Source of the DNA: Eretmocerus hayati
Taxonomy: Eukaryota > Arthropoda > Insecta > Hymenoptera > Aphelinidae
Length of the DNA: 64,000 nucleotides
Reading direction: 5' to 3'
Assembly: GCA_029851415.1 (NCBI GenBank)
Contig: CM056742.1
Location: 148,185,121 to 148,249,120, forward strand
The notes under the pieces were generated by a model. That model was not told the DNA's origin. It saw nothing but the letters and a program-made list of their open reading frames with translations, and searched no databases. The position numbers and the translations under genes are program-made. Shown here in pieces: positions 10,401 through 20,979 of the stretch. Each line of letters starts with the position of its first letter. The first letter of the stretch is position 1.

Positions 10401-13400
10401 CCTTGTTCAGAGTTATGGGTGCTCAAAGTCGTGTCCCACAGTTACCCCGGTTTACAGAAGTGAACACATACTTTTTAGTTTTTCCGCTATAAAGTGGAAA
10501 CTGGGTAAAGGTACGCCAATGTAACGATGGATTCGTTTAGATGTCTGTATAGACAAGTGAAATCTAGCCCAGTTTCCTTGGAGTCATCCTGCAAAGGTCG
10601 GTACCACACTCATTGTTCCGAGAGACTGTTTTTTGGATAAATAACATGCTCTTGAAGAAGTCTGTTTATAAACGAACTCACAACTGATAGAGGACGTCGA
10701 TTAATCGCACCGATGCAAAACATTGCTCATGCGTGCCCCAACTGGGGAGAACAGGTACCGAAGCCTCAGGTTTATTTGCCTTGCTGACAGCGCGTGATAA
10801 TGACTCTTTCATTGGTTGTCTCAAAGTTAGCCCCCTCCCTGTCCCAAAGTTACCCCAGTTGATGGTATATGCTTTTCGGTGGTTAACCCGTAGGACACAC
10901 ACTTCATAAAAGCATACGACTTTGACACAGGGGGTACATGGGACCCCACGACGGAGAATCGCTCTCATTTGAAGTGGAGTGAAGTTATTGACCCAAATCT
11001 TGAACGATTGTCTTCTTTTGCATCACTACTATGTAATCTCACAGTTTTTCCATTCCGGATCATCGATTTTGGGTGTGATTTTGAAAAATTACGGATTTTC
11101 GTAAAAAAATCACTTTTTTTGCAAAAATGGCTGCCAAATCAACAATTTCACGAATTTTCCAAAAAATCTTGCGCCATTTCATTCGTCTATAACAGTGCTG
11201 ATGAGAAAACATGAAACGAATGACGAACGCCGGCAAAACCATATTTATTTTCCAGATGGAAGAAGATATTTCAGCTTTTAGGGGGTAATGGGTGTTCCAA
11301 GCCGTATTGGACAGTACCAACGATTTTTATGGTGAAAATATCTATTCGAATGAGCTGAAAGCCATCAATCTGGTCTCTTTACAGGAGGATACTTGAATAT
11401 AATACCCGAAGAAACTATTTCAACCGCTAACTACAAAAAAGTCACAACGCGTACGACGCGCGACGGTTAGTACACACGGGGTACCACGGACCCCAGAATA
11501 ATTGCGTAGTAACTTTGACCATCGCTCGTGGCACACTGAGAGGCTTCCAAGCCCGTGCATCGTTCTGAATACACGGTAGTCCATCTCAATGAGCGAGGGA
11601 TGGCGCTAAAAGTCTTGGATCGCCAACCACAAAAATCACAACTTGTATGACGGTTAGTACACACGGGGTACCACGGACCCCAGGATAACTGCGTAGCAAC
11701 TTTGAACGCTGCTCGTGGCATACTGAGAGGCTTCCGGACCCGCGCATCGTCTTGAATGCATAGTGGTACATCTCAGCGAACAACAGATGGCGCCACAAGT
11801 ACAATTTTCATCATTCCATGGATGGGATTTAACGTTAAAGAAAGCGTGGGGTCCCCAGAGACCCCGTGTGTGTCCAACGGGTTAAACTGTAGGTCCCACA
11901 GAATAATCTCGAAAACAGATTGAAAATGCGTTAGAAAGAAATAAAAAACCATGTTTACAACTTCCAGTGTCAGATAGAACGATTATCTATTCTTATTAGG
12001 ACTCTCTTCGTGAAGTCAAGTTGATAAAGATGAAAGGGCTAATTTATCATATGAGTGGTTTACGAGATTGTTCACAGTCCGAGCAGACCAAAACATGTTT
12101 TGTATCACAAGAGACTTCTTCATTAATCTTTCAAGGTATTTCTTAGAAAGGTATCAAAACTGTTACGTCACATAAAGACACGAGAAAGATGTAAAAAAAT
12201 TCTGGGAGAAGGTTTTCAGACTAATTCGAATCTGTAAGATGAATTCGGGTGGTAGAGGACTTCAGTATCGTGATCTCAACATCGAAATTGAGCAAGAAAT
12301 CGAGTATCACTTGCGATAATCCTCAATATAGTTTTGTTGTGTGAATTATTAATTGAATTGGTATTCAAATTCTGCAATATTCAAATAGCAGGGAAACATT
12401 TTTTAGGGTGACGAGTGCAAGACGCGTGCAACGAGCTAATGCCATCGATCAACCTCGCACTCCAGACTCAGTGGATTCCCTTGGCGGAATTGGATCTGCG
12501 GGCCAACTCCAACAACAGCAACATCAGCAAGTTCAACGCAAGACAGGGACGAGTCTTGAAGCTTTGGAAAAAGGCTTTGGCGAGTCGACTATTACAACTC
12601 CCGCGCCACAACCAACTCGTGAGGCTAGCGGTTCACCACACTCGTATTTGTCGATGCCATCGTGCAAGCAATTCCCCAATATGCGTGGGCCTCAGCCTCT
12701 TTCTAAGGTTCTCGAACCTGTTGTAGTGAGTGACTTTTGCTTGAACATCTCGAGTTATTCATGTAATCCTTATAACTTTTTTTGATTCTTTTTTTTAATT
12801 CTTATAATAGTTGCAATAGGTTCGTAGTTGTAGAATTCACCAGTGTCCCATGCTTCTGAAGTTGATTCTTGAGGATAGACTCATGTAACATAGTGCATGC
12901 GTTTCAGGTGAAACACTTAGATTTGGAGTTGGAGTCACCTGAAATGAAGATGAAGGCTTATGATCTTACAATTAAGGACTCTGGGGATCAGTACTTTCTC
13001 AGATCATCTAGTGAGACCAAAGATCCGGGAGTTTTGGGACCCATCGTTTGGGATTTAAAACGAAAGGGAATAGAAGGTATTTTACGAGTAATCATTACCT
13101 CACGAATAATTTTTTGCTCTCAAAAGTAGAATCGCGAGCTGACGAGTGGGTAAAATCAAAATCCATCACTCAAAGAATAGAGTGTTGATTTTACTCGACT
13201 CGAAGCTCGAACGTGAAATTTTTAGAGTAAATATTGCAATGTCTGAGAAGAGGTTACCCATTGCCAGGTAACGGCGCAACGTGGTCGGAAGAAGCGGACG
13301 TGGAACCTGGACGCCTTCCTCACGGGCAGGTGGGGCGCGCGCGTCGACGCCTCAACGAACTCATCGAAGATTCCCTCGGTGTCTTTGGGACTAGAGAACC

Positions 13401-15773
13401 AAGACGACCTGGATTCGACAAGGAGGATTCATGCACCTCGTTCGACCAAAGTTCACGTCACGAGCGCTTCTCCGTGCTGACCGAAACACGTGGGAAGTCT
13501 GCTCAAATCAGGTAAGCTCAATGCGGCTGATGGAGACGATTTTTCTGTGGTTTTTATTGGCAGGCACGTTTTTTAATCTAGAGTATTGACAAAATTATTA
13601 GATCAGACAGGCATTTTAAATGCTCCCTTTTGTGGATCGAAGCTCCAGTTCATGACTAGATTTAAACGCCTTCAAGGTTCATTTAGATCGCGCTTAAAAG
13701 GTATAAGTGTACCCAAGATGCCCTGATATGCCGCACTATAGGAATAACAAAAGAATTTTCTCAAAGGTCAAGGCGGTTGCTATCGCCAACGTTTGTTGAC
13801 TTTTGTTAAAAAATTTTGAGGTTATTCCTATAGTGTGCCGATCTAGGAATAGAAATTCGTTGATCTTTGAAAAATGGTAGAATGAATGATTTAGACCGAC
13901 CCCAAAAGATTTCTACGTTTCCTAGGGATTTTGAAATGGTTTCTGTTCTCTTTGCGTTTCCACAGCTTAAAATTCGATAAGGAAATCGCGTTCAGTAAAA
14001 CTGGTGCCAAGAATGTTTGATTATCAATCTTAACGTACCTTAGCGCATTCGTTTCCTTGACTCAATACCTTTCAATTAAAACTCAAATGTGGAGCTATTT
14101 TATGTCCAAGATACAGAGATCAATTGTGAAACCTGAAGGCCAACATCGAAATGTACCAAGAAGTGTACCTAATTTACACTCATGCCTTCATCTCAAAAGA
14201 GCGTGCAGTATGACCTTCTTCGCCACACAGAATGTATTCACCATAGCAAAATAAGCCGGAAGTGATTTGGACCGATTGAAAAAGCCCCAAACGTACTTGT
14301 ACGGAGATAACAGCGATTTTATGCACTTCGTCGTCAATCTACACTGTTTTCAATGATGGGGCATATTAGGTACAGCATCCAGTGGACTCGCGAAAAGTCA
14401 GTCTTCGGGAGAATTGAGATAGCTCAGCTCTGATTATTGAGACTTATCCTTTATAAGCTCATTTTAGAGGCTTTTAAACAAGCTTTTCAATGTGCTAAAA
14501 TATACTAGGTTGTAGTCTGAACTGTCCAAGCTTCGAAATCTACTATCTCACTTGCACTCATACGTTAGGGTACTATAACCTATGGGTGCGAGTGAGACAG
14601 CAGATCTGGAAGCTTGGACAGCTCAGACTGTTCTATGTTCAGAAAATATTCGATTACTCATGGAAAATATTGCAGCAGGTTAAAGATATTGGCAAAAATG
14701 GCTTGAGGGCGGGGGAGGGGCACGTTAGGTACACAATTATCCTCCAGAACCAACAAAAATATGTATAGGATTCGTGTACATTACCCCCAGAGCTGGATTG
14801 ATCAGAAATTTCCCAAATCACATGGATCCGGGGAGTCGTTGATATATCACCTGATGCAACATATTCATGAAAACACTATCTGGATTATAATAAATCCGCG
14901 TTGGTTAATTTGATAGCTGTGATTCCAAAATTAAATCTTTATTCATCTATAAGTCATCTCAAACCGAGTGTTCCTCATTGATTCTATATTTGCTTTTACT
15001 AATCTAGTCTCTTCAAGTAAATAGGTTGGTAGATAACTGGCTTCCCATTTGCATTAGATTAACCCTTACACGTTCACATTTTTCCTTGACAAATTTGGAC
15101 TCAATTCCAATTCCTATTGAGAATGGCCATATTAATTAGTAGTTTCCTCAACTTTTTACAATAAAAATTTTTTTTCGACATTGTTCAACCTGTATCTTAT
15201 AAAGGAAAAGTCCGGAAGGAGTGAATTGATCACGAGATCATGCTTGGGTGAGAGCTGAATGATTTCCAAAAAGAATTTTTGAATTTCATTGTGGCATTTC
15301 TGTTTAATCGCCATTTAAATATATTCCGAGCGCAAATTTAGGTCGGTACTATAGTGACCACTATACCGCAAAGGGTTAATGATTCTTTCAAATTCCTGAC
15401 AAAACTCACAATTTCAAATCTCAGGTTCTCACTTATTAGTGATGGATAATTACTTCAGAATTGAATAATGGGTGGTTATGTTTTCAGTAACCGTGTAAGT
15501 TCGACATCTGACGAGCAACATCAGAAGGTATGGCGACCACGAACTTCATTGCCACAGAGTGATTCAGCACTGATGGAAACGGGGTACACGAGTTTGAAGC
15601 ATAGGGGGACGTGGGGTTCGCGACCTCTTAGCGCAGGTCCATTCCACCGGCCCAGTTTGCCTGAAGTAGAGGTCGCCCGAGTCATTGCGGACACACAACT
15701 CCGAGCTGATGATCCAGCGGTCCCACTGATCTCATCCATCAAAAGCGAGCTTAGCAAGTTTACTCACGAGTAA
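3936..15773 (+). CDS. KIAA1549-like (DUF3827) single-pass membrane protein, 3' seven exons
   Basis: Joined exons 3936-4431, 5241-5512, 9339-9529, 12407-12725, 12908-13076, 13268-13511 and 15488-15773 give 658 residues plus a stop. All junctions have AG/GT borders and matching phases (1, 0, 2, 0, 1, 2). A Ser/Thr/Pro-rich ectodomain part comes first. Residues about 107-165 are a compact juxtamembrane domain containing LVYTVHLGGKPV and LLSAQEVALELG. A transmembrane helix spans about 183-206 (WLLAGAAGAG...LIVA), followed by a basic stop-transfer KRKR. The tail of about 450 residues is hydrophilic and includes a Q/H-rich patch and ARRRLNELIEDSLGVFG. The juxtamembrane motif, single helix and tail motif resemble the vertebrate KIAA1549 family, whose biochemical role is poorly defined. 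The family call is from recognition, not alignment. The first visible exon starts at an acceptor (CTCACACAG before 3936), so the start codon and more ectodomain exons are expected upstream. Confidence 0.7.
4432..5240 (+). other. Intron 1 of the KIAA1549-like gene
   Basis: This is an 809-base AT-rich intron from GTAAGG to TTGCAG. I see no repeat or RNA gene in it. Confidence 0.65.
5241..5512 (+). CDS. Exon 2: transmembrane helix and start of cytoplasmic tail
   Basis: The acceptor is TTACTTGCAG and the donor AGG/GTGAGT, phase 1 to 0. It reads PYLKESRPLALSRSRDAW, then a 24-residue hydrophobic helix rich in Ala, Gly and Leu, then KRKR. This orientation puts the rest of the protein in the cytoplasm. 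The tail begins with a Ser/Arg-rich segment ending in TSENEAR. Confidence 0.75.
5884..6668. mobile_element. Mariner/Tc1-type foldback MITE (TA target)
   Basis: The left end CAGTACCGTGCAAAAATTCC and the right end are reverse complements, flanked by TA at 5882-5883 and 6669-6670. The inverted arms are about 350 bases long (5884-6236 and 6308-6668), with a loop near 6270. Because the arms mirror each other, nearly the same open frame (starting MQNCSIFIRVQITADRV) appears once on each strand. That is a by-product of the palindrome, not a gene pair. The terminal CAGT and TA target fit the Tc1/mariner superfamily. No transposase is encoded. Confidence 0.8.
6700..6880. mobile_element. Diverged pogo-like MITE copy
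   Basis: It aligns by eye with 7185-7369, sharing ACGAGG, GCTCATAA, ATGGGACCA, GGTCCCTTGAAGC and ATAACCAGAAGAGACT. The ends have decayed and boundaries are approximate. Confidence 0.5.
7185..7369. mobile_element. Pogo-like MITE (TA target)
   Basis: It starts CAGTCTCTTCCGGTTATAA and ends with TTATAACCGGAAGAGACTG, a 19-base inverted repeat with TA on both sides (7183-7184 and 7370-7371). It is 185 bases long with repeated TATAACGAG words inside. The CAGT ends and TA target fit the pogo/Tigger branch of Tc1/mariner elements. Confidence 0.75.
8205..8525. mobile_element. Palindromic MITE, copy B of six
   Basis: It begins CAAGGAGAGGTCATG and ends CATGATCTCTCCTTG. The 321 bases fold back around about 8365. 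The flanks are TAA (8202-8204) and TAG (8526-8528), so the three-base duplication is imperfect here. The centre shares ATTAGCATTGCCCAT and GTAGCCCCATGTTAA with the other copies. Confidence 0.75.
9339..9529 (+). CDS. Exon 3: cytoplasmic tail
   Basis: The acceptor is GTCTTTGGCAG and the donor CGAGG/GTGAGT, phase 0 to 2. It encodes a hydrophilic segment with charged residues (SERELLHESERQDALTRFQ) that could form a short helix. The alternative frame hits a stop within the exon. Confidence 0.7.
9902..9962 (+). repeat. tRNA-derived fragment (SINE head or tRNA relic)
   Basis: An A-box-like TGGCCTCGTGG (9906-9916) and a B-box-like GGTTCGAATCT (9949-9959) are spaced as in a tRNA gene. The D stem (GGCC/GGTC) and T stem (CTGGG/CTCGG, two G-T pairs) can form. 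The anticodon stem pairs poorly and no acceptor stem is evident. The first half resembles arginine tRNAs. It sits directly before a repeated element, so it may be the head of a SINE rather than a working tRNA gene. Confidence 0.45.
9983..10861. mobile_element. Repeat element bounded by a perfect 21-base inverted repeat
   Basis: CAACTGGGGTAACTTTGGGA plus one base at 9983-10003 is exactly reverse-complemented at 10841-10861. The left module recurs at 10239, giving two units about 258 bases apart that also share TGTCCCA-AGTTACCCCGG-like words. No transposase is seen. The ends and the target duplication are not resolved. Confidence 0.5.
10887..11881. mobile_element. PiggyBac-like non-autonomous element (TTAA target)
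   Basis: TTAA at 10883-10886 and 11882-11885 flanks a 995-base sequence. Its ends are CCCGTAGGACACACAC on the left and GTGTGTGTCCAACGGG on the right, inverted with one mismatch. TTAA targets and CCC starts are typical of piggyBac-type elements. A motif like ACACGGGGTACCACGGACCC recurs four times inside (about 10926, 11473, 11659 and, inverted, 11847). No transposase frame is present. Confidence 0.75.
11464..11837. repeat. Tandem duplication, 187-base period
   Basis: CGGTTAGTACACACGGGGTA begins at 11464 and again at 11651, and the two units remain alignable to their ends (GAGAGGCTTCC, CGCATCGT, GATGGCGCCA-like words). It lies inside the piggyBac-like element. Confidence 0.75.
12407..12725 (+). 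CDS. Exon 4: tail, Gln/His-rich patch
   Basis: The acceptor is ACATTTTTTAG and the donor GTA/GTGAGT, phase 2 to 0. After the split Gly codon it reads VTSARRVQRANAIDQPRTPD. A Q/H run (LQQQQHQQVQ) and a Pro/Thr-rich stretch follow. Confidence 0.7.
12908..13076 (+). CDS. Exon 5: tail, acidic/basic segment
   Basis: The acceptor is GCGTTTCAG and the donor GAAG/GTATTT (weaker), phase 0 to 1. It is required by phase: exon 4 ends in phase 0 and exon 6 starts in phase 1, so skipping it would shift the frame. It encodes 56 residues, including LDLELESPEMKMKAYDL and SGDQYFLRSSSE. Confidence 0.6.
13268..13511 (+). CDS. Exon 6: tail with conserved-looking helix motif
   Basis: The acceptor is CATTGCCAG and the donor ATCAG/GTAAGC, phase 1 to 2. 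It contains ARRRLNELIEDSLGVFG, which resembles a helical motif I recall from the cytoplasmic tail of vertebrate KIAA1549 proteins. A Ser/Arg-rich segment follows. Confidence 0.7.
13697..14742. mobile_element. GTACCC-family element with nested hairpins
   Basis: The left end resembles the 711 element (AAGGTATAAGTGTACCCAAG) and the right end carries GGGGCACGTTAGGTACAC. The interior shares the ACGTACCTTAGCGCATT and AGAGCGTGCAGTA words with the 711 copy. Two inverted repeats sit inside: CACTATAGGAATAAC (13734-13748 with 13821-13835), and AGTCTGAACTGTCCAAGCTT (14514 on, with 14609-14629, one mismatch). It is diverged and boundaries are approximate. Confidence 0.5.
15063..15375. mobile_element. Possible TTAA-flanked MITE
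   Basis: TTAA at 15059-15062 and 15376-15379 flanks a 313-base sequence with CCCTT at the left and AAGGG at the right end. The inverted repeat is only about five bases clear, so this piggyBac-type call is weak. Confidence 0.4.
15488..15773 (+). CDS. Exon 7: C-terminal exon with stop codon
   Basis: The acceptor is TATGTTTTCAG and the frame continues in phase 2 (AG from exon 6 plus T gives Ser). It encodes 94 residues from NRVSSTSDE to SKFTHE and ends in TAA at 15771-15773. It includes RPLSAGPFHRPSLPEVEVA. I did not find a convincing AATAAA poly(A) signal close downstream. Confidence 0.72.
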
Positions 15774-16929
15774 GACGGTCCGAATTTGAGCTATGATGAT
15801 TGTGACAAAATTTAATTCTAAAGTAGATTTTTTTCCAAAAATTTATCAGTTGCGAGTGATTGAATTTTTCAAAATAATTCCCAAGACATCATACAGATTG
15901 AATCCAAAATTTGAATCTTGAGACGAAGCTAAGACAATGGATACTGACATTATATCATAATCAGGGTTTACAATAATCGATCCAACGTTGACTGTGTCCT
16001 GGTTTGGCGCTATTTCAAGGTCTCATTATAACTATTTCACCGTACGTTGACCAGGCACTGACTTGTTTCCTTATCTTTTGATATTCTCTATGATAAAGAC
16101 TAGATGGTGATACAAAAGCTGATAGCATTTTTGCATGATAGTAGTTCTGTTTTGATATTATATATCTTCTGTTGTGGGTTATCTTTTATGACTCTCAAAT
16201 TCTATCGTGAAGAATGAGTGGCATATTTTCCTAGAAAACTACTCAAGTTCATCGAAATTAATTGATAATTTCCTAACTCCACTCTAGGTGAAGATATATC
16301 ATCGTTGAGCGTATTCCTTCAAAAGGGTATGAGTTACATCTTATGATTTCATTAATCCTTCATAAGTATTCATTTATCGAATTTCGCCTTTCTAAAAAAA
16401 CTCCAAACTACCATACACTGCCAAAGTTGTTATTCCCTGCTGAATTTCATGTGTCAAATATTTAAAGGATCTAGGATCTTGGACATTTATACTCACTCAA
16501 GTCAACCATAATATATCATCTCGTCTAAAGACAATCCAACTGAAATCACAACCAGAACCCCAGCAATTGAGAATTTTTTCTCGCTCAAATGAATGAAATT
16601 TCAATTAAAATTTAGTTGAGTAGTTTTGTTTAGTGTGCGCAATTGAAATGTCACAGGGAGAATATGAGAATAGATTCCATTTGGGATGTAGACGGTTCCT
16701 CCTCCATTCATTTTATCGACTTCTTTGTTATTTATGAAGGTAAGGGCCTCATTGATCTTCACAAGAGAAACTGTCACGATTTAAAGCTCGCGTGATGGTC
16801 TTCAGGCATTGTATAAGATGACTGTAATTTTTTGTTTGAGTGTACATACTGTAAATGTATATTTATCATATAGTAGTGAATACACCGAGTTACCTTGTTT
16901 TATTGGAATAGTTATCCACTTGAAGTTTA

Positions 16930-17139
16930 ATGAAGAGCATGCCAAAGAAAATTCTTATTGACTCCACAGATTACGATGAAATAGATTCTTCCACGAAACC
17001 GCAAGTTACTCAGGAAATTTTTTTTAAGCCCGTTATTCAAAGAGAGGTGTGGAATTTGAGGGATAGAGTCAATCGACTGAACTATTCGGAGGATGCTGAC
17101 TTTCTAGAAGAAAATTCCGCCGAGAGCAAATTGTTGTAA
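16930..17139 (+). CDS. Weak 69-codon open frame
   Basis: The frame opens with MKSMPKKILIDSTDYDEIDS and ends in a Glu/Ser-rich tail before TAA. The composition (acidic and basic residues, few Cys or Trp) looks more protein-like than neighbouring frames. I recognise no family, and there is no upstream promoter or splice context to support it. It could be a relic or a chance frame. Confidence 0.15.
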   Translation: MKSMPKKILIDSTDYDEIDSSTKPQVTQEIFFKPVIQREVWNLRDRVNRLNYSEDADFLEENSAESKLL

Positions 17140-17632
17140 CAATTTTCACCAAGATTAATATTCAGGCAATGGTTCCGAGTCTCAATATTCTTCCAAATGG
17201 TAAATCTGGTCAATATCTTATCCAAATATCTCGTTGTTTCTGTGGAGAAATCTATTTTGTCGTGACACACGAGGTCGATAAAAATTGACTTTGGCGTGCC
17301 CTAAAGAGGACGTCACTTAGAATACTAATAGTTCCTGGTGGACTCAGAGGCTCACATGCAGGATTTCAGAGAAGATCAATAATATTTCAATATATTAAGT
17401 ATTGAGAGAGTATACTCTCGTTGAGAACTGTGAGATTGTTTGATAGTCCATGGTGACTGAAACTCACACGAGAACTCACATAATACTTTGCTACCGTGTA
17501 TTTATTCATCTTCCTGATGAATGAAAAATGTCCTCCTTATCTGGAGACGAGTGACAAATGTTCATAAAGTACTCATTTAAAATTGATAAAGACTAACGAC
17601 TTACTTATTAGAGTATCAAGCGCGTTCACTGA

Positions 17633-17966
17633 CGAGGAACACTCAGGGGTTGTGGAACAGGATTTTGCTGAAACTCTGGGGATGGTATCCTTTTATCGCT
17701 AAAAGATGGAACCCAGAGCCGCACTTGCAAATGCCTATCTGTTTTCGAGCTGCAGCTTATAAAATTATCATTACGAGTATATCTTTATTATTTTTTTGTT
17801 TTCAAACATGAGCCCCCATATGGGCAATGCTAATGTCATAGGCTATAGCTTGAAAACGGTTGGGCATTTGCAAGTGGGGCTCTGGGCTTCAAATTTTGGT
17901 GGTAAAAGGAGACTATCCCCAGACTTTCAGCCGAATCCGTGGCCCACAATACGTGGGTACACCTTG
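17633..17966. mobile_element. Palindromic MITE, copy C of six (TGA target duplication)
   Basis: It begins CGAGGAACACTC and ends GGGTACACCTTG, and is 334 bases long. TGA (17630-17632 and 17967-17969) flanks it. The arms carry GAAACTCTGGGGATGG and CCCCAGACTTTCAGCC, and the centre CCCCCATATGGGCAATGCTAA. It is the most diverged of the clear copies at its ends. Confidence 0.78.
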
Positions 17967-20900
17967 TGAGTATCGTTTCAAGGGACTCTAAAGAAATGTA
18001 TCAGATGAGATGTGAACAATTATTCTGTTTCTCGTTCAAACTTGATGAGCTCAAAGTTTCTAATTTTATTTATCTCGTTAGTAATGTCTGTAAGTATTTG
18101 ATTCGATCGAGTGTCTGCGTTCATGGATTATTAACTATTAGATTTTATTAAACCCGAATAGTGAACAAAATCCTATAAAAATTGACGGATAAATTCTGTA
18201 TACTGATACACGTGAGGTTGCGCCTTTCCATGCTAGGTTTCGGGTGGATACTACTCAAGTCCGAAATTAACTTTGGACTTGATGTGCATAGGTATCAATG
18301 TATAATCATCTATATCAAGCATTTGAAGATTTGAGAAAATTTTGAGCGAAAGAACGAAAACAGGAAGTGTTAGAGCATCATATAATGGAATATTACTATT
18401 AGGATCCTTAAAAATTTACAGTTTTATATTGAACGATTCCATCATCAAAAAAGGTGTAACTTTGTTATAATGTTCATTATTGCAATTTTGTAAAAGGTGA
18501 CAAATAAACCAGATTTTCCTCGCATAGTTTTGACCTTCTCAATATTTGATTTTTTTGGACTTACCATGTGAGGAGTGGATAGCAGATGCCACGACTCTTT
18601 CAACCGATAGATGTCGTTGGTAGCACCTGAAAGTCATGTTGGAACTTACACAGAAATCCAATCGTGCATAAAAGAATCATGTACAGCACACTAGTTGGGA
18701 AAATTGTGATAGAATAGTCATGAATTTCCCACACTGCAATTTTTAATGATATACATAGCGGTTAGAAATTACGGGTTTAATAATTTATCCAATCCGGGTG
18801 GGTTAATGTCTGCGTTCATGAAATTCTTCACTTCAATAATTCGTATAATATTGGTCCCATTGATCCATTCATCTTTTTTTCCTCCATTGAAACTATTTAA
18901 GTATCTTCTGATGGTCGAAAGATACAACAGACAGATCGATAGCATTAAGTATATTTGTTTCGAACTTGCTAGAGAGGCCCTGAGGAAGGAGAACAATAGC
19001 AACTACGAGAAATCTTCTCGAGTACCACAGAATTGTTACTTCTAACTCAAGTGTGTCTAATCAAATTCACAGCAATACAATTATCGAATTCACCATAAAT
19101 AGTTAATATCAAAAGACGAAATATTTCAATTTATTTGCCCACCAGTCATTAAAAATTTAGTTAGACCTGGTTGTGCGTCGGTGGAAATTTGGAAAAGACG
19201 AGGGAAAAGAAAAGAGCTCCATACGCGTACCTATAACCATGCGGGAAGCGCGCAATGTGCATGTTTATATCTATGTAGATCCTCACAGAAGCAGAGTACA
19301 CTGGCCTCGACGTGCTATATATCGAACAAAAGCAAAACAAACGCGGTAGAGGTGGCGGCGACTGTCTACCCCTCCGCCACCCCTACCCCGTTCGTGGCTT
19401 GAGGTCTGTGCACCCGCGCGTCGTCATATAAGCGGCAAGCACGAGACCAAAAGCATATACCAATAAAAGCGATGAAAAAGAGACACGAGACGCCGGGATA
19501 TTTGTGTAGTGGGGGTAAATAATTTTTGGTGGGGGTTCGGCAGATGATTGGAGGGGATATGAGTCGTGGTTGGTGGGGGAGAAGCCAGGAAAACAGGAGA
19601 GACTGGCTGCATTTTGATTAGGATTCGCGCAAAGCAAATCGAGGGGAATCGGCAGAGTAAGTATGTGTGGGTACTCACGAGTGGACCATTGCTCAACGAG
19701 TTCACGTGATGAAACTCGTTATGCTTGGGAATTGGGGGATGCTTGAGGTGATGGAGTGAATTTCCTCATCAACAAGTGGGAGGTTCGTTTTGAAAATAAT
19801 AGTTAAGACATTTAAGAGATCATCGTTAATTGAGATGCTTCCAAGGACCAATGTCAAATCAGAAATGGTTCTGGTGACAAAAAACATCTGAATTTCAGGA
19901 GTATCAGAATTTTGGGATCACAGCCTATGTAAGGGAAGATTTTCGAAATTAACGGACTATACACGTTCATAGGGACATGAAGATACCTCCGAGGATACCT
20001 CTGACAATTTTGACTTTTGACCTCAAAAAGTAAAACCATGGCAAAAATCGTGGTACATGCCTAGAGCTCTCTGAATAGCTTCTTTCACCTATAGAAACCG
20101 AGAACATCTGAAAACGGGTAGATATTTTGATTTTTGACTTGATCCACTTTTTAGGAGGTTCCGATTAGGTGCAATGCACGTAGAATCCCATAAGCATTCA
20201 AGAACGTTACTTATCAACTGGGTCATCCAGAGCGTCATAACGAGATTTCCCACAATTTTGGTTATGTATGAATATTCTAGGGGTGAATTTTTGGACAAAG
20301 AGGTGGTATTCACACCATTGGAAAACCCCGTAGAGTCAAACCCGACCAAAAACTCAGAATTCGTAAAATATTGTTCTTACAGTGACGAGTTATTTTTACC
20401 AAATTGAAAATTTGGCTTAACGATGTTTTGAAAGTGGTCGGGAATATCGGAGACTGTTGATAGACCTCAATAACCTCGCGGAACAATTAGGTGTGGCCTA
20501 AAAGGAGATGATGGAATCTTGAGAGGCATGGAATATTGATCCAGGTGTACGAAATTCAACATACTGTCCACGAGTCCTGCACTGGTCCTGCAGGACCCGT
20601 CAGGCGCCTATGGTTCAAAGATTTAAGAATCATGGTTTGTATGGATACAAAAGCCACTCTGTGCGAGCTCTATGACACGTAAATTTTTCGATTTTCCGGT
20701 GTTTCTTGGCACATTATCGGCTTGAGTAATGACCCACATTCATTTTGACCTTGAACTTCATGTTGACCACTTTCAGGACATTCAAACGAAGATAGATTGA
20801 CAGGCTAGACCCGAAGGAACGTCTCGCAGCACATATCTCCAAGACGTGACAGCAAAAGTCAAAAGCTTCAGAGATCTTGCCATATCCATCATAAAGTGAG

Positions 20901-20979
20901 CACGTTGATTAAAATTTTCCATACTGGGATAAAGCGAAAGATACATAGTATATGATTCAGAATCTTATTTTCAAATTCA

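Larger units (their letters stand above)
9530..12406 (+). other. Intron 3, with tRNA-derived and piggyBac-like sequences
   Basis: This intron runs from GTGAGT to TTTTTTAG. It contains the tRNA-like segment at 9902-9962, the GGGGTAACTTTG element (9983-10861) and the piggyBac-like element (10887-11881). The remainder shows nothing recognisable. Confidence 0.6.
13512..15487 (+). other. Intron 6, mostly transposon-derived
   Basis: It runs from GTAAGC to TTTTCAG. It holds the GTACCC-family element with two nested hairpins (13697-14742) and a TTAA-flanked element (15063-15375). Confidence 0.6.

Noticed and set aside
18746..19045. 99-codon plus-strand open frame
   Set aside because: It is AT-rich, has no recognisable domain, no start context and no splice sites, and an open frame overlaps it on the other strand. 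Chance cannot be excluded.
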